NCBI GenBank assembly: GCA_030621075.1
Contig: JAUXII010000002.1
Location: 1-17,689 of the forward strand
Source of the DNA: Lentimicrobiaceae bacterium
GTDB lineage: Bacteria; Bacteroidota; Bacteroidia; Bacteroidales; JAGONC01
Direction: 5' to 3'
Length of the DNA: 17,689 nucleotides
In this document: positions 1 through 8,185 of the stretch, piece by piece
How positions within the stretch are numbered: position 1 is the first letter of the stretch
Layout: the number at the start of each line of letters is the position of its first letter
Program-made: the position numbers and the translations under genes
Notes under the pieces: generated by a model
The model's database searches: none
Seen by the model: the letters and a program-made list of their open reading frames with translations, nothing else
What the model was told of the DNA's origin: nothing

Positions 1-1204
1 GGTGTTTTTTTGCCAGGGGGGACATTTCAACAGGATAATCTGTAATAAAAACAGGTTGAATCAGGTTAGGTTCACATGTCTCGCCAAAAATCTCATCAAT
101 AAGCTTTCCTTTACCCATAGATTCGTCGATATCAATCCCTATTTTTTCAGCAACCTCAACCAATTCTGTTTCATTCATATTAGAAATATCAAAACCGGTT
201 TTTTCCTGAATGATCTCAAACATGGTATATCGCTTCCAGGGTCTTTTAAAATCAATCAAATGATCGCCTACCTGAATTTTTGTTGTTCCGTGTAAATCCA
301 GTGCAATTTTCTCAACCATTTCTTCAACAAGATCCATCATCCACTCATAATCTTTGTAAGCCACATATAGTTCCATTTGGGTGAATTCAGGGTTATGGTA
401 TCGGTCCATTCCCTCATTTCGGAAGTCCTTCGAAAACTCATAAACTCCTTCATATCCACCTATGATTAGTCTTTTCAGATATAATTCGTTTGCTATTCGC
501 AAATACAACGTCATATCCAATGTGTTGTGGTGGGTTTTAAACGGTCGGGCTGCCGCTCCTCCATATAACGGCTGAAGAACAGGCGTTTCAACCTCGAGGT
601 AATCTTTCAGGTTCAGAAATGACCGCATTGAATCAAATACCCTTGTTCTTTTTGCAAAAACATCTCTGATATCCGGATTAACGATCAAGTCGACATACCT
701 CTGACGATAACGATGTTCAGGATCGGTAAACGCGTCGTAGACCTGTTCATCTTTTTCCTTAATAATTGGTAAAACCCTTAATGATTTACTTAACACCGTA
801 AAGGATGTTACATGGATTGTAATTTCTCCCATCTTCGTGATAAATACATATCCTGACACCCCTATGATATCACCAATATCCAATAATTTCTTAAAAACGG
901 TGTTATACATGGTTTTATCATCACCGGGACAAATTTCATCACGTTTTAAATATAGCTGTATTCGACCTGTTTTATCCTGAATCACTGCAAATGAGGCGGC
1001 TCCCATTATTCGTCGATTCATGATGCGCCCTGCTATTTGAACATCCTGGAATTTTGATTGATCGTGTGAGAATTGCTCAATAATATTTTTTGCGGTAGCA
1101 TTAACATCAAATGTTTCTGCAGGGAAAGGGTCAATACCTAGTTTAAATAACTCCTCCAAAGAATTTCTTCGGATTATTTCCTGTTCTTTAAGTTCTTCTG
1201 CCAT
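1..1204 (-). CDS. lysS: Lysyl-tRNA synthetase, class II (N-terminal part, cut by window edge)
   Basis: Charges tRNA-Lys with lysine in the cytoplasm. Reading the minus strand from the ATG at 1204-1202 gives 401 uninterrupted codons, starting [20 protein letters not shown] and running off the left edge at SPLAKKH. An OB-fold anticodon-binding region occupies roughly residues 55-150 ([19 protein letters not shown]). The class II catalytic core follows, with motif 1 around [18 protein letters not shown] and motif 2 as [20 protein letters not shown], whose ATP-contacting Arg is R262. The YHNPEFTQ and EMSPLAK stretches are typical of LysRS rather than AspRS or AsnRS. The remaining C-terminal part (motif 3) lies outside the window. 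The gene is divergent from lipA, with a promoter-like element just upstream. No frameshift is visible. The family identification is firm. Confidence 0.96.
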   Translation of the reverse strand, partial: MAEELKEQEIIRRNSLEELFKLGIDPFPAETFDVNATAKNIIEQFSHDQSKFQDVQIAGRIMNRRIMGAASFAVIQDKTGRIQLYLKRDEICPGDDKTMYNTVFKKLLDIGDIIGVSGYVFITKMGEITIHVTSFTVLSKSLRVLPIIKEKDEQVYDAFTDPEHRYRQRYVDLIVNPDIRDVFAKRTRVFDSMRSFLNLKDYLEVETPVLQPLYGGAAARPFKTHHNTLDMTLYLRIANELYLKRLIIGGYEGVYEFSKDFRNEGMDRYHNPEFTQMELYVAYKDYEWMMDLVEEMVEKIALDLHGTTKIQVGDHLIDFKRPWKRYTMFEIIQEKTGFDISNMNETELVEVAEKIGIDIDESMGKGKLIDEIFGETCEPNLIQPVFITDYPVEMSPLAKKH

Positions 1205-1220
1205 GGTTTTGTAATTTTTG

Positions 1221-1250
1221 CAAAGATAGGAAATAGCTTCAAGCCTCAAG
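1221..1250 (-). promoter_or_regulatory. Bacteroidota-type promoter of lysS
   Basis: On the minus strand, TATCTTTG (1228-1221) matches the Bacteroidota -7 consensus TAnnTTTG exactly. CTTG (1250-1247) lies 18 nt upstream and is one base off the -33 TTTG element. The predicted start of transcription lies only about 10 nt before the lysS ATG, so the leader is very short. The call rests on consensus and spacing alone. Confidence 0.5.
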
Positions 1251-1261
1251 CTTTTTTTCCA

Positions 1262-1398
1262 CAGGTGCTTACAAGTGCCTGTCAGGAGCAGACTGGTGGT
1301 GCTGTCAGGTGTAACACCTGACAGTTATTCTTTTCATACCTTTGCAGGTGCTGTCAGGTGATGTTCTGTCAGGTGAAACACCTGACAGCACCTGACAG
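1262..1398. repeat. Cluster of palindromic 10-mer repeats between lysS and lipA
   Basis: The 10-mer CTGTCAGGTG occurs six times. Three copies are direct (1302-1311, 1351-1360, 1366-1375) and three are reverse-complement (1315-1324, 1379-1388, 1389-1398). The first pair forms a perfect 10-bp hairpin with a 3-nt loop (TAA). The last four can form nested hairpins, or a 16-bp perfect stem between 1345-1360 and 1379-1394. Degenerate pieces start at about 1262 (CAGGTGCTT / AAGTGCCTG, and CTGTCAGG at 1279-1286). It resembles REP-type intergenic elements. A related short inverted repeat overlaps the 3' end of ispG. A role as terminator or mRNA stabiliser is possible but unproven. Confidence 0.85.
1337..1344 (+). 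promoter_or_regulatory. Candidate -7 element upstream of lipA
   Basis: TACCTTTG matches the Bacteroidota -7 consensus TAnnTTTG and points towards lipA, about 68 nt before its ATG. It sits between two hairpins of the repeat cluster. No good -33 TTTG lies at the right distance, so this is a weak call. Confidence 0.3.
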
Positions 1399-1411
1399 CC
1401 AATAGTTATTT

Positions 1412-2272
1412 ATGAAGAAAACACCCAAATCAACACTGCGAAAACCCGGCTGGCTGAAAATCCGGCTACCGGAAGGGAAGAGTTATGTCAAAATTAAAGA
1501 TATTGTTCATCATCATCAACTTCATACCATCTGTGAAAGTGGCCGTTGTCCGAATATTGCAGACTGCTGGGGGCGCGGTACGGCCACCTTTATGATACTG
1601 GGGGATATTTGCACACGATCGTGTAAATTCTGCAATGTAAAAACAGGTAAACCATTACCTGTCGATCCGGATGAGCCTATGCATATTGCAAGGTCTGTGC
1701 AATTGATGAAGTTAAAGCACTGCGTAATAACATCTGTTGACAGAGATGACCTGGCAGACGGTGGGGCTGCTTTCTGGTCCGAAACGATCAGGGCTATAAA
1801 AAAGCTTAATCCTGAAACCACCATTGAGACATTGATCCCTGATTTCAATGGTGAATATTCATGCCTGGAAACAGTGATCAATGCCAAACCGGATGTAATC
1901 TCCCACAACCTGGAAACTGTTAGAAGGTTGACTCCTTTTGTTAGAAGCAAAGCAAAATATGAGACCAGCTTAAAAGTGATCAGGAATATTGCCGCCTCAA
2001 CGATTGTATCGAAATCGGGGGTCATGTTAGGCCTGGGAGAAACAGAAGATGAAATAGTTCAAACAATGGATGATTTGATCGCAACAGGATGTAAGGTGTT
2101 CACCATTGGACAGTACCTGCAACCCACAGCAAATCATTTACCTGTTGCGGAATATGTAGCACCTGATATTTTTGAAAAGTATAAGAAAATTGGCCTGGCA
2201 AAAGGATTTCGCTTTGTTGAAAGTAGTCCCTTGGTGAGGTCGTCTTATCGGGCAGAGAAACACGTGAAATGA
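1412..2272 (+). CDS. lipA: Lipoyl synthase
   Basis: Radical-SAM enzyme that inserts two sulfur atoms into the octanoyl group on lipoyl domains of 2-oxoacid dehydrogenases and the glycine cleavage H protein. Both iron-sulfur cluster motifs are intact. The auxiliary cluster ligands C41, C46 and C52 lie in CESGRCPNIADC (CX4CX5C). The radical-SAM ligands C67, C71 and C74 lie in CTRSCKFC (CX3CX2C). The conserved C-terminal RSSY motif, which contributes the serine ligand of the auxiliary cluster, is present near the end (SSPLVRSSYRAEKHVK). At 286 residues it has normal family length. It starts at an ATG 14 bp after the repeat cluster and is followed 57 bp later by lipB on the same strand, a classical pairing that suggests co-transcription. 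Confidence 0.97.
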   Translation: MKKTPKSTLRKPGWLKIRLPEGKSYVKIKDIVHHHQLHTICESGRCPNIADCWGRGTATFMILGDICTRSCKFCNVKTGKPLPVDPDEPMHIARSVQLMKLKHCVITSVDRDDLADGGAAFWSETIRAIKKLNPETTIETLIPDFNGEYSCLETVINAKPDVISHNLETVRRLTPFVRSKAKYETSLKVIRNIAASTIVSKSGVMLGLGETEDEIVQTMDDLIATGCKVFTIGQYLQPTANHLPVAEYVAPDIFEKYKKIGLAKGFRFVESSPLVRSSYRAEKHVK

Positions 2273-2329
2273 TATGTTGGATAAAGAAATAGTAATAACA
2301 AGAATTTCAACAAATTGCCATTTTATTAG

Positions 2330-3034
2330 ATGAATAAACAAACCACATTTCATGACCTGGGGTTAATCGATTTCAAAGAAGCATGGGACTACCAGGAAGA
2401 GCTGTTCAACCAGGTTCTGAAGGTTAAATTATTGAATAATGAGCTGTCGGCCGATAAACAAAAGCCGGTGCCAAATTATCTCCTTTTCTGTGAGCACCCC
2501 CATGTTTTTACATTGGGGAAAAGCGGTTCGGAAAGCAACTTGTTGATCAATAATCTTCAATTGCTGAATAAGAAAGCATCCTTTTACAAAATTAACAGAG
2601 GAGGAGATATAACATACCATGGCCCGGGTCAGATTGTGGCATATCCGATTCTTGATCTGGATAACTTTAAGTTATCCATCAGAAAATATATTTATTCCAT
2701 TGAAGAGGCTGTTATCGTTACCCTTGAAAAATATGAAATTAGCGCCAGTCGGCTCGAAGGGGCAACAGGTGTTTGGCTTGATCCGGAAATACCTGATAAA
2801 GCCCGAAAAATTTGTGCCATTGGCGTTAGGGCAAGCCGGTGGGTTACTATGCACGGACTTGCCTTAAACATAAATACCGACCTGAATTATTTTAATTTTA
2901 TCAATCCATGTGGAATGCCTGATAAAGCTGTAACATCATTGGAAAAGGAACTCGGCGCAAAACAGGATTTGAATTCAGTTAAAAAGGCCTTAAAACAAAA
3001 CCTTGCAAGAATAACCGGAATGCAAATAGAATGA
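2330..3034 (+). CDS. lipB: Lipoyl(octanoyl) transferase
   Basis: Transfers octanoate from octanoyl-ACP to the lysine of lipoyl domains, making the substrate for LipA. The protein has 234 residues. Family signatures appear in order: CEHPHVFTLGKSG (about residues 62-74), the RGGDITYHGPGQ motif, and the catalytic lysine K160 in KICAIGVR. These are followed by MHGLALNINTDL and the acyl-thioester cysteine C194 in INPCGMPDKAVTSL. All catalytic residues are therefore present. The Cys/Lys dyad separates it from lipoate-protein ligases, which share the fold. It lies 57 bp after lipA and ends 14 bp before the convergent recO stop. No obvious terminator hairpin fits in that gap, so transcripts may overlap into recO. 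Confidence 0.96.
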   Translation: MNKQTTFHDLGLIDFKEAWDYQEELFNQVLKVKLLNNELSADKQKPVPNYLLFCEHPHVFTLGKSGSESNLLINNLQLLNKKASFYKINRGGDITYHGPGQIVAYPILDLDNFKLSIRKYIYSIEEAVIVTLEKYEISASRLEGATGVWLDPEIPDKARKICAIGVRASRWVTMHGLALNINTDLNYFNFINPCGMPDKAVTSLEKELGAKQDLNSVKKALKQNLARITGMQIE

Positions 3035-3048
3035 ACAGATCACATTTG

Positions 3049-3780
3049 CTAAGCCAATACAACACTAAGTACATGGTGCGATTTGATTTCCCCAAACAAA
3101 GGAAGGTGTAACCGGTAATATTCCAGGAGTTTCTCTAATAATTCCATCCGGCTCTGACCAGTCATACTGATTTTATGCATTTCGTCATAGTCAGTTGTTA
3201 AAAATTCGAAAAACCGGGTGCTGAGCAGCGGGGTAAGATAATGATCGTGGTGAGGCTGATGACTAACAAACATCCCTTCTTTCAAATCAAAAAATTTTTC
3301 TGTTTCAGAAAAATTTTTTCGTGGTAAAAACCCAAGATATTGAGTTAGATGGATAGAAAATACTAAATGAAGGTTGGCATATTTTTCTTCTTTACTATCC
3401 AACTTCCTGATAGAGTTAACAATAAAATTAAACAATGGCTTGTTTGGTTCTTCCTCAATAATGGACCGGTAAAAGAGTTCAATCATAAAAATGACAATGG
3501 CCTTTTTTTTAACATCAAATGAAATTGAGTTAGACGGAAAGGCAATTTGTACCTCTTTTACATGTTGTACCGAACGATTTTCGTTTCTGTAAACCACCAT
3601 GTCAAGAATGTTTCCAATCTGAAAAAGGCTGGGCTTAATTTTTGATTTTTTGTTTTTTACTCCACGGATCAGATAGGATTGCACTCCAAATTCTTCGGTA
3701 TAGACCCTGGCAATAATAGAACTGTCGCCATACTTAATCTGGTGAAGTACAATGCCATTTGTTTTAGCTAACCGAGACAT
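3049..3780 (-). CDS. recO: DNA repair protein RecO
   Basis: RecFOR-pathway mediator that helps load RecA on SSB-coated single-stranded DNA and anneals complementary strands. At 243 residues it has normal length. The N-terminal OB-fold (residues 1 to about 80) has the typical family opening LAKTNGIVLHQIKYGDSSIIARVYTEEFGVQSYLIRGVKNKKSK. The rest is the helical RecO C-terminal domain. No CxxC zinc motif is visible in the C-terminal half, as in several RecO lineages. The start codon overlaps the stop of the upstream gene porZ by one base (TAATG), which suggests translational coupling. The recO-porZ arrangement fits my recollection of other Bacteroidota genomes. Confidence 0.93.
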   Translation of the reverse strand: MSRLAKTNGIVLHQIKYGDSSIIARVYTEEFGVQSYLIRGVKNKKSKIKPSLFQIGNILDMVVYRNENRSVQHVKEVQIAFPSNSISFDVKKKAIVIFMIELFYRSIIEEEPNKPLFNFIVNSIRKLDSKEEKYANLHLVFSIHLTQYLGFLPRKNFSETEKFFDLKEGMFVSHQPHHDHYLTPLLSTRFFEFLTTDYDEMHKISMTGQSRMELLEKLLEYYRLHLPLFGEIKSHHVLSVVLA

Positions 3781-6101
3781 TAATTTATAACGAGGATTTT
3801 TGTCACTGCTGTTTCCGATCCATCATCGTTGGTTATAAAAACAAGATAAACTCCGGTTTGCACTTTGTCGCCATTGAAGTTTCGCCCGTGCCAGATTGCC
3901 TGGCTACCTTCTGCTTTTGTGGCAAAGACAAGCGTTCCACTAACGTCGGTGATTTTAACATCTGAATTTTGAAAAAGGCCTTTTATGGCAATCACGCCAT
4001 TGTAATCTTCTCTCACCGGATTAGGATAGGCATATATTGTAGATCCTGGAGGAGGCGTAGGCGTAGCAGTACCCTTATAAGAAATAATTCCTTGAGATGT
4101 TCCAAAAAAAACCTCGCCGTCATCATCGATAACAATACTGGAAATAGAATTAGAGAGTAACGGACTATTTTCTTCATTAAAATGAATTATTTGATGTGTA
4201 CCGTCTTCCGACATCAAAAAAACGCCGGCGCGGTCGCTGCCGAACCATTTTCTGTTAGCTCCATCAATAGCTACTGCTGTCACAGCCTCTGTTTCCAGCA
4301 GGTATTGAACATAACCATCCTGCTCAACCAATATGCGTTGTGCATCATAATTACCACCCGTAAAAGCATTTCCCGGCGAATAAATAACAGCAACACCTTC
4401 ATCCGATCCCAGCCATAGCTCTCCATCCTGATCAACAGCAAAACTAAGTATTTTTAATCCGGGAAGATCACCGTTTCCAGGGTTGCCGTTTAATTTTTTT
4501 GCCTGATCGTCGTTCGGGTTTGTGATGGTATTGTTATCATTAAAAACCAGCAAACCGTGATCCCTCACCAACATCCATTTCTGGTTCATCTGATCGATAA
4601 CAATTTCTCCAACATCTATTCCGGTAGCAACCGACCCAAGACTTAAAGCGTGCCATGACCCATCATTCATCATTACAGATAATACAGAAGCTGCATTTGA
4701 GTTTACAACCCAAAGGTTATGATCGTTGTCAAAAATCAAACCACCTATATTAATCTTCTCAAACCCTGTAATGGGTTGTAGCGTACTATTTTCATCCGTA
4801 TAGACTGTAGTCAGCTCATTATTAGTAAATTCAAAGATGCCATATCCCCATGTACCACCAAAGAATTTCTTACTGTTGGCCGGATCAACCACTACACAAA
4901 CCATATCCCTTGCCGGTTCAAGCTCCGGTATTTTTTTATAATCCAAATTTGTCCAGCTTCCATTTACAAAACCATACATTTCAGCTCGTTTCCAAACATT
5001 TCCCCATGAGATGTCTATGCCACCCGGTACTGCCCAAAGATCTTTTCCTGTCACCGACAGAGCAAATACATCGGCTGTTTTAGGTCCGTTAAGCTTAATC
5101 ACTTCAGCACTCCAACCATCATTAAATGTTTTTACCAGCCCGGAAAGCCTGTCGGCCTCCCATACAAAACCATCTTTATCAATGAGGGCATCCTGTGGGT
5201 ATATGGTCATACCTTCAGGTGAATATGTAAAATAAACACGTGTCAGTGACGCATCATATACATCTACACTATGGCTATTAGCAAAAACAAGGCGTCCATA
5301 CATACTTTGAATATTGCCTTTTGTACTATTGCCAACTGTATCAAAGTGGCTCCATGATTGACCGTCATACATAAAAACAGTATCCGATCCAAAAGTTTCA
5401 TTGGCATTATTAGCAAAAATTCTACCCTCGAAAAACTCGATAATATTATAGGCAAGCTCAGGATAAGGAATTTGAAGGTCTTTTGTCCAGGAGGAGAAAT
5501 CAGCCAGGTTTGGACTTAGAAGCGATGCTTTATAGATCCCTGCCTCAGTAGCTGCATAAATTGAGTCCTGATCATCAAATGTAATATCATAAACATTGAT
5601 TTGACCACCTTCAGGGCCTATATAATAGGTGTCTGAGATCTCTTCTTTGTTAATATCAAGCACAACAATTCCAAAACCACAAGCCAGGTAAGCATATTGG
5701 TCCCTGAAAGTAATATTGTTTATTGTTTTGTTTCCCAGAATAGGCTTTCTTTTAATGTCAGAGATATTTATAATGACATTGCCCTTTAACAGATCAATAT
5801 TTGTATTTGTATATGCAACAACAAGTGTTTGATTTTCCGTATTATACTTTATTAGGCTAATACCCATATCTGTTAGTCCGTTTACCTTTGTCAGCCGTGC
5901 AACACTGTAATCTTCTTTGTTATAGTAAAAAATACTATAAGGTGTTGCACAAAATATTTTATTCCCAACTTCTGTTAAGGAAATACTATTGCTATATGGT
6001 AAATGATCTCTCCATTCTCCAATTCCAATCTCCTGGGAAAAAGTGAATAGCGTTGACATCATGACGGCAAAGCCAATTAAAAAATGTTTAGTATCTTTCA
6101 T
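3780..6101 (-). CDS. porZ: PorZ-like T9SS two-beta-propeller protein
   Basis: A 773-residue exported protein. PorZ is part of the type IX secretion attachment complex on the cell surface; in Porphyromonas it presents anionic LPS to the PorU sortase. A signal peptide covers about residues 1-22 (hydrophobic FLIGFAVMMSTLFTF, then SQ). The family opening GEWRDHLPYSNSISLTEVGNKIFCATPYSIFYYNKED follows, then many propeller blades with the recurring D-x-x-G-x-x-W/Y-x-A/G pattern (for example DQDGELWLGSDEGVAV, DGANRKWFGSDRAGVF, DDDGEVFFGTSQGIIS). A proline-rich linker (TPTPPPGS) leads to a C-terminal immunoglobulin-like sorting-type domain (YAYPNPVREDYNG ... GVYLVFITNDDGS ... TKILVIN). Length, domain order and adjacency to recO all favour PorZ over a generic two-component-regulator propeller protein. 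Confidence 0.85.
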   Translation of the reverse strand: MKDTKHFLIGFAVMMSTLFTFSQEIGIGEWRDHLPYSNSISLTEVGNKIFCATPYSIFYYNKEDYSVARLTKVNGLTDMGISLIKYNTENQTLVVAYTNTNIDLLKGNVIINISDIKRKPILGNKTINNITFRDQYAYLACGFGIVVLDINKEEISDTYYIGPEGGQINVYDITFDDQDSIYAATEAGIYKASLLSPNLADFSSWTKDLQIPYPELAYNIIEFFEGRIFANNANETFGSDTVFMYDGQSWSHFDTVGNSTKGNIQSMYGRLVFANSHSVDVYDASLTRVYFTYSPEGMTIYPQDALIDKDGFVWEADRLSGLVKTFNDGWSAEVIKLNGPKTADVFALSVTGKDLWAVPGGIDISWGNVWKRAEMYGFVNGSWTNLDYKKIPELEPARDMVCVVVDPANSKKFFGGTWGYGIFEFTNNELTTVYTDENSTLQPITGFEKINIGGLIFDNDHNLWVVNSNAASVLSVMMNDGSWHALSLGSVATGIDVGEIVIDQMNQKWMLVRDHGLLVFNDNNTITNPNDDQAKKLNGNPGNGDLPGLKILSFAVDQDGELWLGSDEGVAVIYSPGNAFTGGNYDAQRILVEQDGYVQYLLETEAVTAVAIDGANRKWFGSDRAGVFLMSEDGTHQIIHFNEENSPLLSNSISSIVIDDDGEVFFGTSQGIISYKGTATPTPPPGSTIYAYPNPVREDYNGVIAIKGLFQNSDVKITDVSGTLVFATKAEGSQAIWHGRNFNGDKVQTGVYLVFITNDDGSETAVTKILVIN

Positions 6102-6207
6102 TATCCGTTGATTTTGACTGCAATATTACTAATCTTTTGGCATTGTTTAAACTCAATTATCAATGAATTATTGCTTTTCATTTTTTTCCGTTCGAGCGAT
6201 TATCCAC

Positions 6208-6247
6208 TGAGAGGAGTGATTTTGCCCAAGCAAAATCACTCCTCTCA
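6208..6247. repeat. Perfect 18-bp hairpin downstream of the acyltransferase gene
   Basis: Arms 6208-6225 and 6230-6247 are exact reverse complements around a 4-nt loop (CCAA). The stem sequence is TGAGAGGAGTGATTTTGC. It lies 88 bp beyond the stop of the minus-strand acyltransferase gene and upstream of porZ. It is very stable and could be an intrinsic-type terminator or an intergenic repeat. The T-run on the plus strand just left of it (about 6178-6187) is an A-run, not a U-tract, when read from the minus strand. Confidence 0.8.
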
Positions 6248-6272
6248 CTCATTTTCCCATATTGACACGTCA

Positions 6273-6291
6273 TTCCGGGCTTGACCCGGAA
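6273..6291. repeat. Small palindromic repeat TTCCGGG-CTTGA-CCCGGAA
   Basis: Perfect 7-bp stem (6273-6279 and 6285-6291) with loop CTTGA, within CGTCATTCCGGGCTTGACCCGGAA. The same string recurs as a dispersed intergenic repeat in many unrelated bacteria (established observation, from memory). Only one copy is in this window. Confidence 0.65.
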
Positions 6292-6334
6292 CCTGATTAT
6301 GTATGCAACAATGATCCTTTTTGCACTCTTGACC

Positions 6335-7357
6335 CTAAATCTGATATCCTTTCTTCAGCCTTCTCCAAAAACAGGCCAACAAACTCGTCGCAACAACGAT
6401 ACCGGTAAACCATAGGGAATATTGCCATAGACCCTGCGTTTTGTAAATGGCTGTTGCGATATTCCCGATAATCAACCATTGAAATACATAGTGAGAGGTT
6501 ACAGTTTTTCCTACCCACTTGAAATACATCACAACCTTTGATTGCCCTCCATTTTCTTCAATAAACGACAACACAATGGCCCAGAATGAAACAAAAAGAA
6601 TCGTCCAGCCAAAATAAATATAGGAATGATGGTAGTAATGTTCTAAATCTGCCGCTATTTTCATACCATAGGAAAAAGTAAAGAAAACAACCGCTCCGGC
6701 CGGGAGAGCAATGGATAGTTTGTTTTGATAAGTAAGGCCATTTTTAAAGATCATTTTTTCAATATAAACATATGCAAATCCGGTTAAAGGATATGCCAGC
6801 CAGGGGAATAATGGGAAATAAGACCAGCTTTGTTTGCCCCAAAGAAAAGCTTCGATATATTTCAGCCATGAATCATCAGCAAAACCAGGTAGTTTAGGTG
6901 TTACAAAAACGACGGCAAGTGCAAGAAAAAAGTATAAATATCCTTTATCCCTGAACAAAAATTTTAAAACACCAATTAAAATAATACTCAAACCAGCCAG
7001 AAAGAAAATATCAACCCCCAATAGGTAATCCAGAGGGTTAAGTTCGTAAAGACCCTGATATATTTTGACAAAAAGATGAAAGTTCAATCCGATGTTCAAC
7101 AAAAAACCCCATAGGATCAACAACATGCCTCTTTTAATAAAATAGAGAAACGGTCTCTCCTTCATAGCCAGGAAATACCCCATAACAATTAAAAAGACCG
7201 GTGCTGCTGCAGGACCTCCAATGAACAGAGATAAACTTCCTAACGGGCCTTCAAAAATATCCTGCCGGACAAATAATTCCATGATATGGACCTGTATCAT
7301 ACTTAAAACTGCAAGTCCCTTCAACAGGTCAGGTAATCCTTTTCGTATCATATGCAT
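6335..7357 (-). CDS. Multi-pass membrane protein, DUF1624 / heparan-alpha-glucosaminide N-acetyltransferase-like
   Basis: A 340-residue integral membrane protein with about ten hydrophobic segments. The N-terminus, GLPDLLKGLAVLSMIQVHIMELF, matches the opening (D-x-x-[RK]-G-x-A-x-x-x-M-x-x-x-H) of the DUF1624/HGSNAT-like and related acyltransferase families. There the conserved histidine near the first membrane helix takes part in acyl transfer across the membrane. Further family-like parts are FLIVMGYFLAM, the PLFPWLAYPLTGFAYVYIEK segment, and a C-terminal GKTVTSHYVFQWLIIG helix. It probably acetylates a sugar or glycan in the envelope, but the substrate is not readable from sequence. The start is either this ATG or the one two codons later (MHMIRKG). 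It is transcribed away from the secreted-protein gene at 7675. Confidence 0.75.
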   Translation of the reverse strand: MHMIRKGLPDLLKGLAVLSMIQVHIMELFVRQDIFEGPLGSLSLFIGGPAAAPVFLIVMGYFLAMKERPFLYFIKRGMLLILWGFLLNIGLNFHLFVKIYQGLYELNPLDYLLGVDIFFLAGLSIILIGVLKFLFRDKGYLYFFLALAVVFVTPKLPGFADDSWLKYIEAFLWGKQSWSYFPLFPWLAYPLTGFAYVYIEKMIFKNGLTYQNKLSIALPAGAVVFFTFSYGMKIAADLEHYYHHSYIYFGWTILFVSFWAIVLSFIEENGGQSKVVMYFKWVGKTVTSHYVFQWLIIGNIATAIYKTQGLWQYSLWFTGIVVATSLLACFWRRLKKGYQI

Positions 7358-7674
7358 AATTTTTCGCCATATTGGTATGTTGATTCACGCTATTATTAAT
7401 ATTATCAAAGATCGGAATATTCCAAATAAGATACAGATAAGAAAAAAAATTTTCGCAAACAAAAGTGAAACTAATCTATCACCTGTATGTTATGTTTTTC
7501 AATAAATATTTTATAAGATTTTAATGCAAACACTTTACCCGGAAAACGATATGAAAATGTTATACATAATTATTGTAATTGTATAACAACAGATTTTGTG
7601 TAAACATTATTTTTGCAAAATTCTTTTAACAAAAGAGCCAACAGCTTTGAGTAATAAACTTAAAAATTAAACCA
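7358..7674. other. Divergent intergenic region, AT-rich, no gene seen
   Basis: This 317-bp stretch separates the leftward acyltransferase gene from the rightward secreted-protein gene. It is AT-rich and has stops in all frames at short intervals. It must hold the promoters for both directions. The only recognisable element is a candidate -7 box at 7608-7615. I see no tRNA, riboswitch or strong hairpin. Confidence 0.6.
7608..7615 (+). promoter_or_regulatory. Candidate -7 element for the secreted-protein gene
   Basis: TATTTTTG matches TAnnTTTG. It would give a 5' leader of roughly 50 nt before the ATG at 7675. No TTTG is found 17-23 nt upstream, so support is partial. Confidence 0.35.
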
Positions 7675-8115
7675 ATGAAAAAACTTTTTTTGATAATAAG
7701 TAGTCTGTTCGTGTCACTACTTATCAATGCTCAGGTAACGTTAGAAAACACGTATAACACATCAGCTACCATTACCAGGCTCGAAAATTCAGGATATAAA
7801 TATTATGCAATGGATGTTGCAGCCAGTCAATGCAGGTTATATAATATGAATCATTCCATTTACAAAACAATCAACCTTTCAGTGCCAGGCGGACAATATT
7901 TATATGATATTATTGAATACAAATTACCCGATGGCGTATCAGAAGGATCTTTATATATTATAGACATACATGGCCGGATTATTGATAATTATAAAATCGA
8001 CCGGACATTCAATAATTTCCGTCTTAATACCGTTAACTACCCTAAAGGAACATATATTTGCAGGCTTCAAGCTAACGGACTGGCATCTGATATTCAGAAA
8101 TTTGTGGTGCAATAG
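7675..8115 (+). CDS. Small secreted protein with T9SS-like C-terminal sorting region
   Basis: A 146-residue exported protein of unknown function. Residues 1-19 are a clear signal peptide (KK, then LFLIISSLFVSLLINA, cleavage likely before Q20). The body has the stretch YKYYAMDVAASQCRLYNMNHSIYKTINLSVPGGQYLYDI (about residues 42-80). From memory this resembles a module in much larger Bacteroidota secreted proteins. The last ~55 residues (LYIIDIHGRIIDNYKIDRTFNNFRLNTVNYPKGTYICRLQANGLASDIQKFVVQ) have the layout of a type A T9SS C-terminal domain: a D-x-x-G-[RK]-[IL] turn, then [PK]-K-G-x-Y, and a final K-hydrophobic strand. It is short for such proteins and may be an internally shortened relative of a longer one. 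It lies 70 bp before the PqqD-like gene on the same strand, and a functional link is uncertain. Confidence 0.7.
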   Translation: MKKLFLIISSLFVSLLINAQVTLENTYNTSATITRLENSGYKYYAMDVAASQCRLYNMNHSIYKTINLSVPGGQYLYDIIEYKLPDGVSEGSLYIIDIHGRIIDNYKIDRTFNNFRLNTVNYPKGTYICRLQANGLASDIQKFVVQ

Positions 8116-8150
8116 CGCCTTACCCTGTAAACTCCCAGATTAAACTTTTT

Positions 8151-8172
8151 TTGATTTAGTCGTCTAATTCAA
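8151..8172. promoter_or_regulatory. Imperfect inverted repeat upstream of the PqqD-like gene
   Basis: TTGATTTAG (8151-8159) and CTAATTCAA (8164-8172) pair in 8 of 9 positions around TCGT, 13 bp before the PqqD-like ATG. It could be an operator or merely a weak stem after the preceding gene. It has no typical U-tract on the plus strand. Confidence 0.3.
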
Positions 8173-8185
8173 AACATATAAACTC

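Noticed and set aside
2..295. Plus-strand reading frame of 97 residues at the left edge
   Set aside because: It is antisense to the clear lysS coding frame on the minus strand and has no family resemblance.
1302..1398. CRISPR array
   Set aside because: The units are 10 bp, in both orientations and irregularly spaced; there are no spacers of constant length and no cas genes.
1522..2025. Minus-strand reading frame of 167 residues inside lipA
   Set aside because: It lies fully opposite lipA, whose motifs are intact, and has no recognisable domain.
7675..8115. The small secreted protein as precursor peptide for the PqqD-like protein
   Set aside because: It has a Sec signal peptide and a C-terminal sorting-type region but no leader-core layout or YxxPxL, and it is separated by 70 bp.
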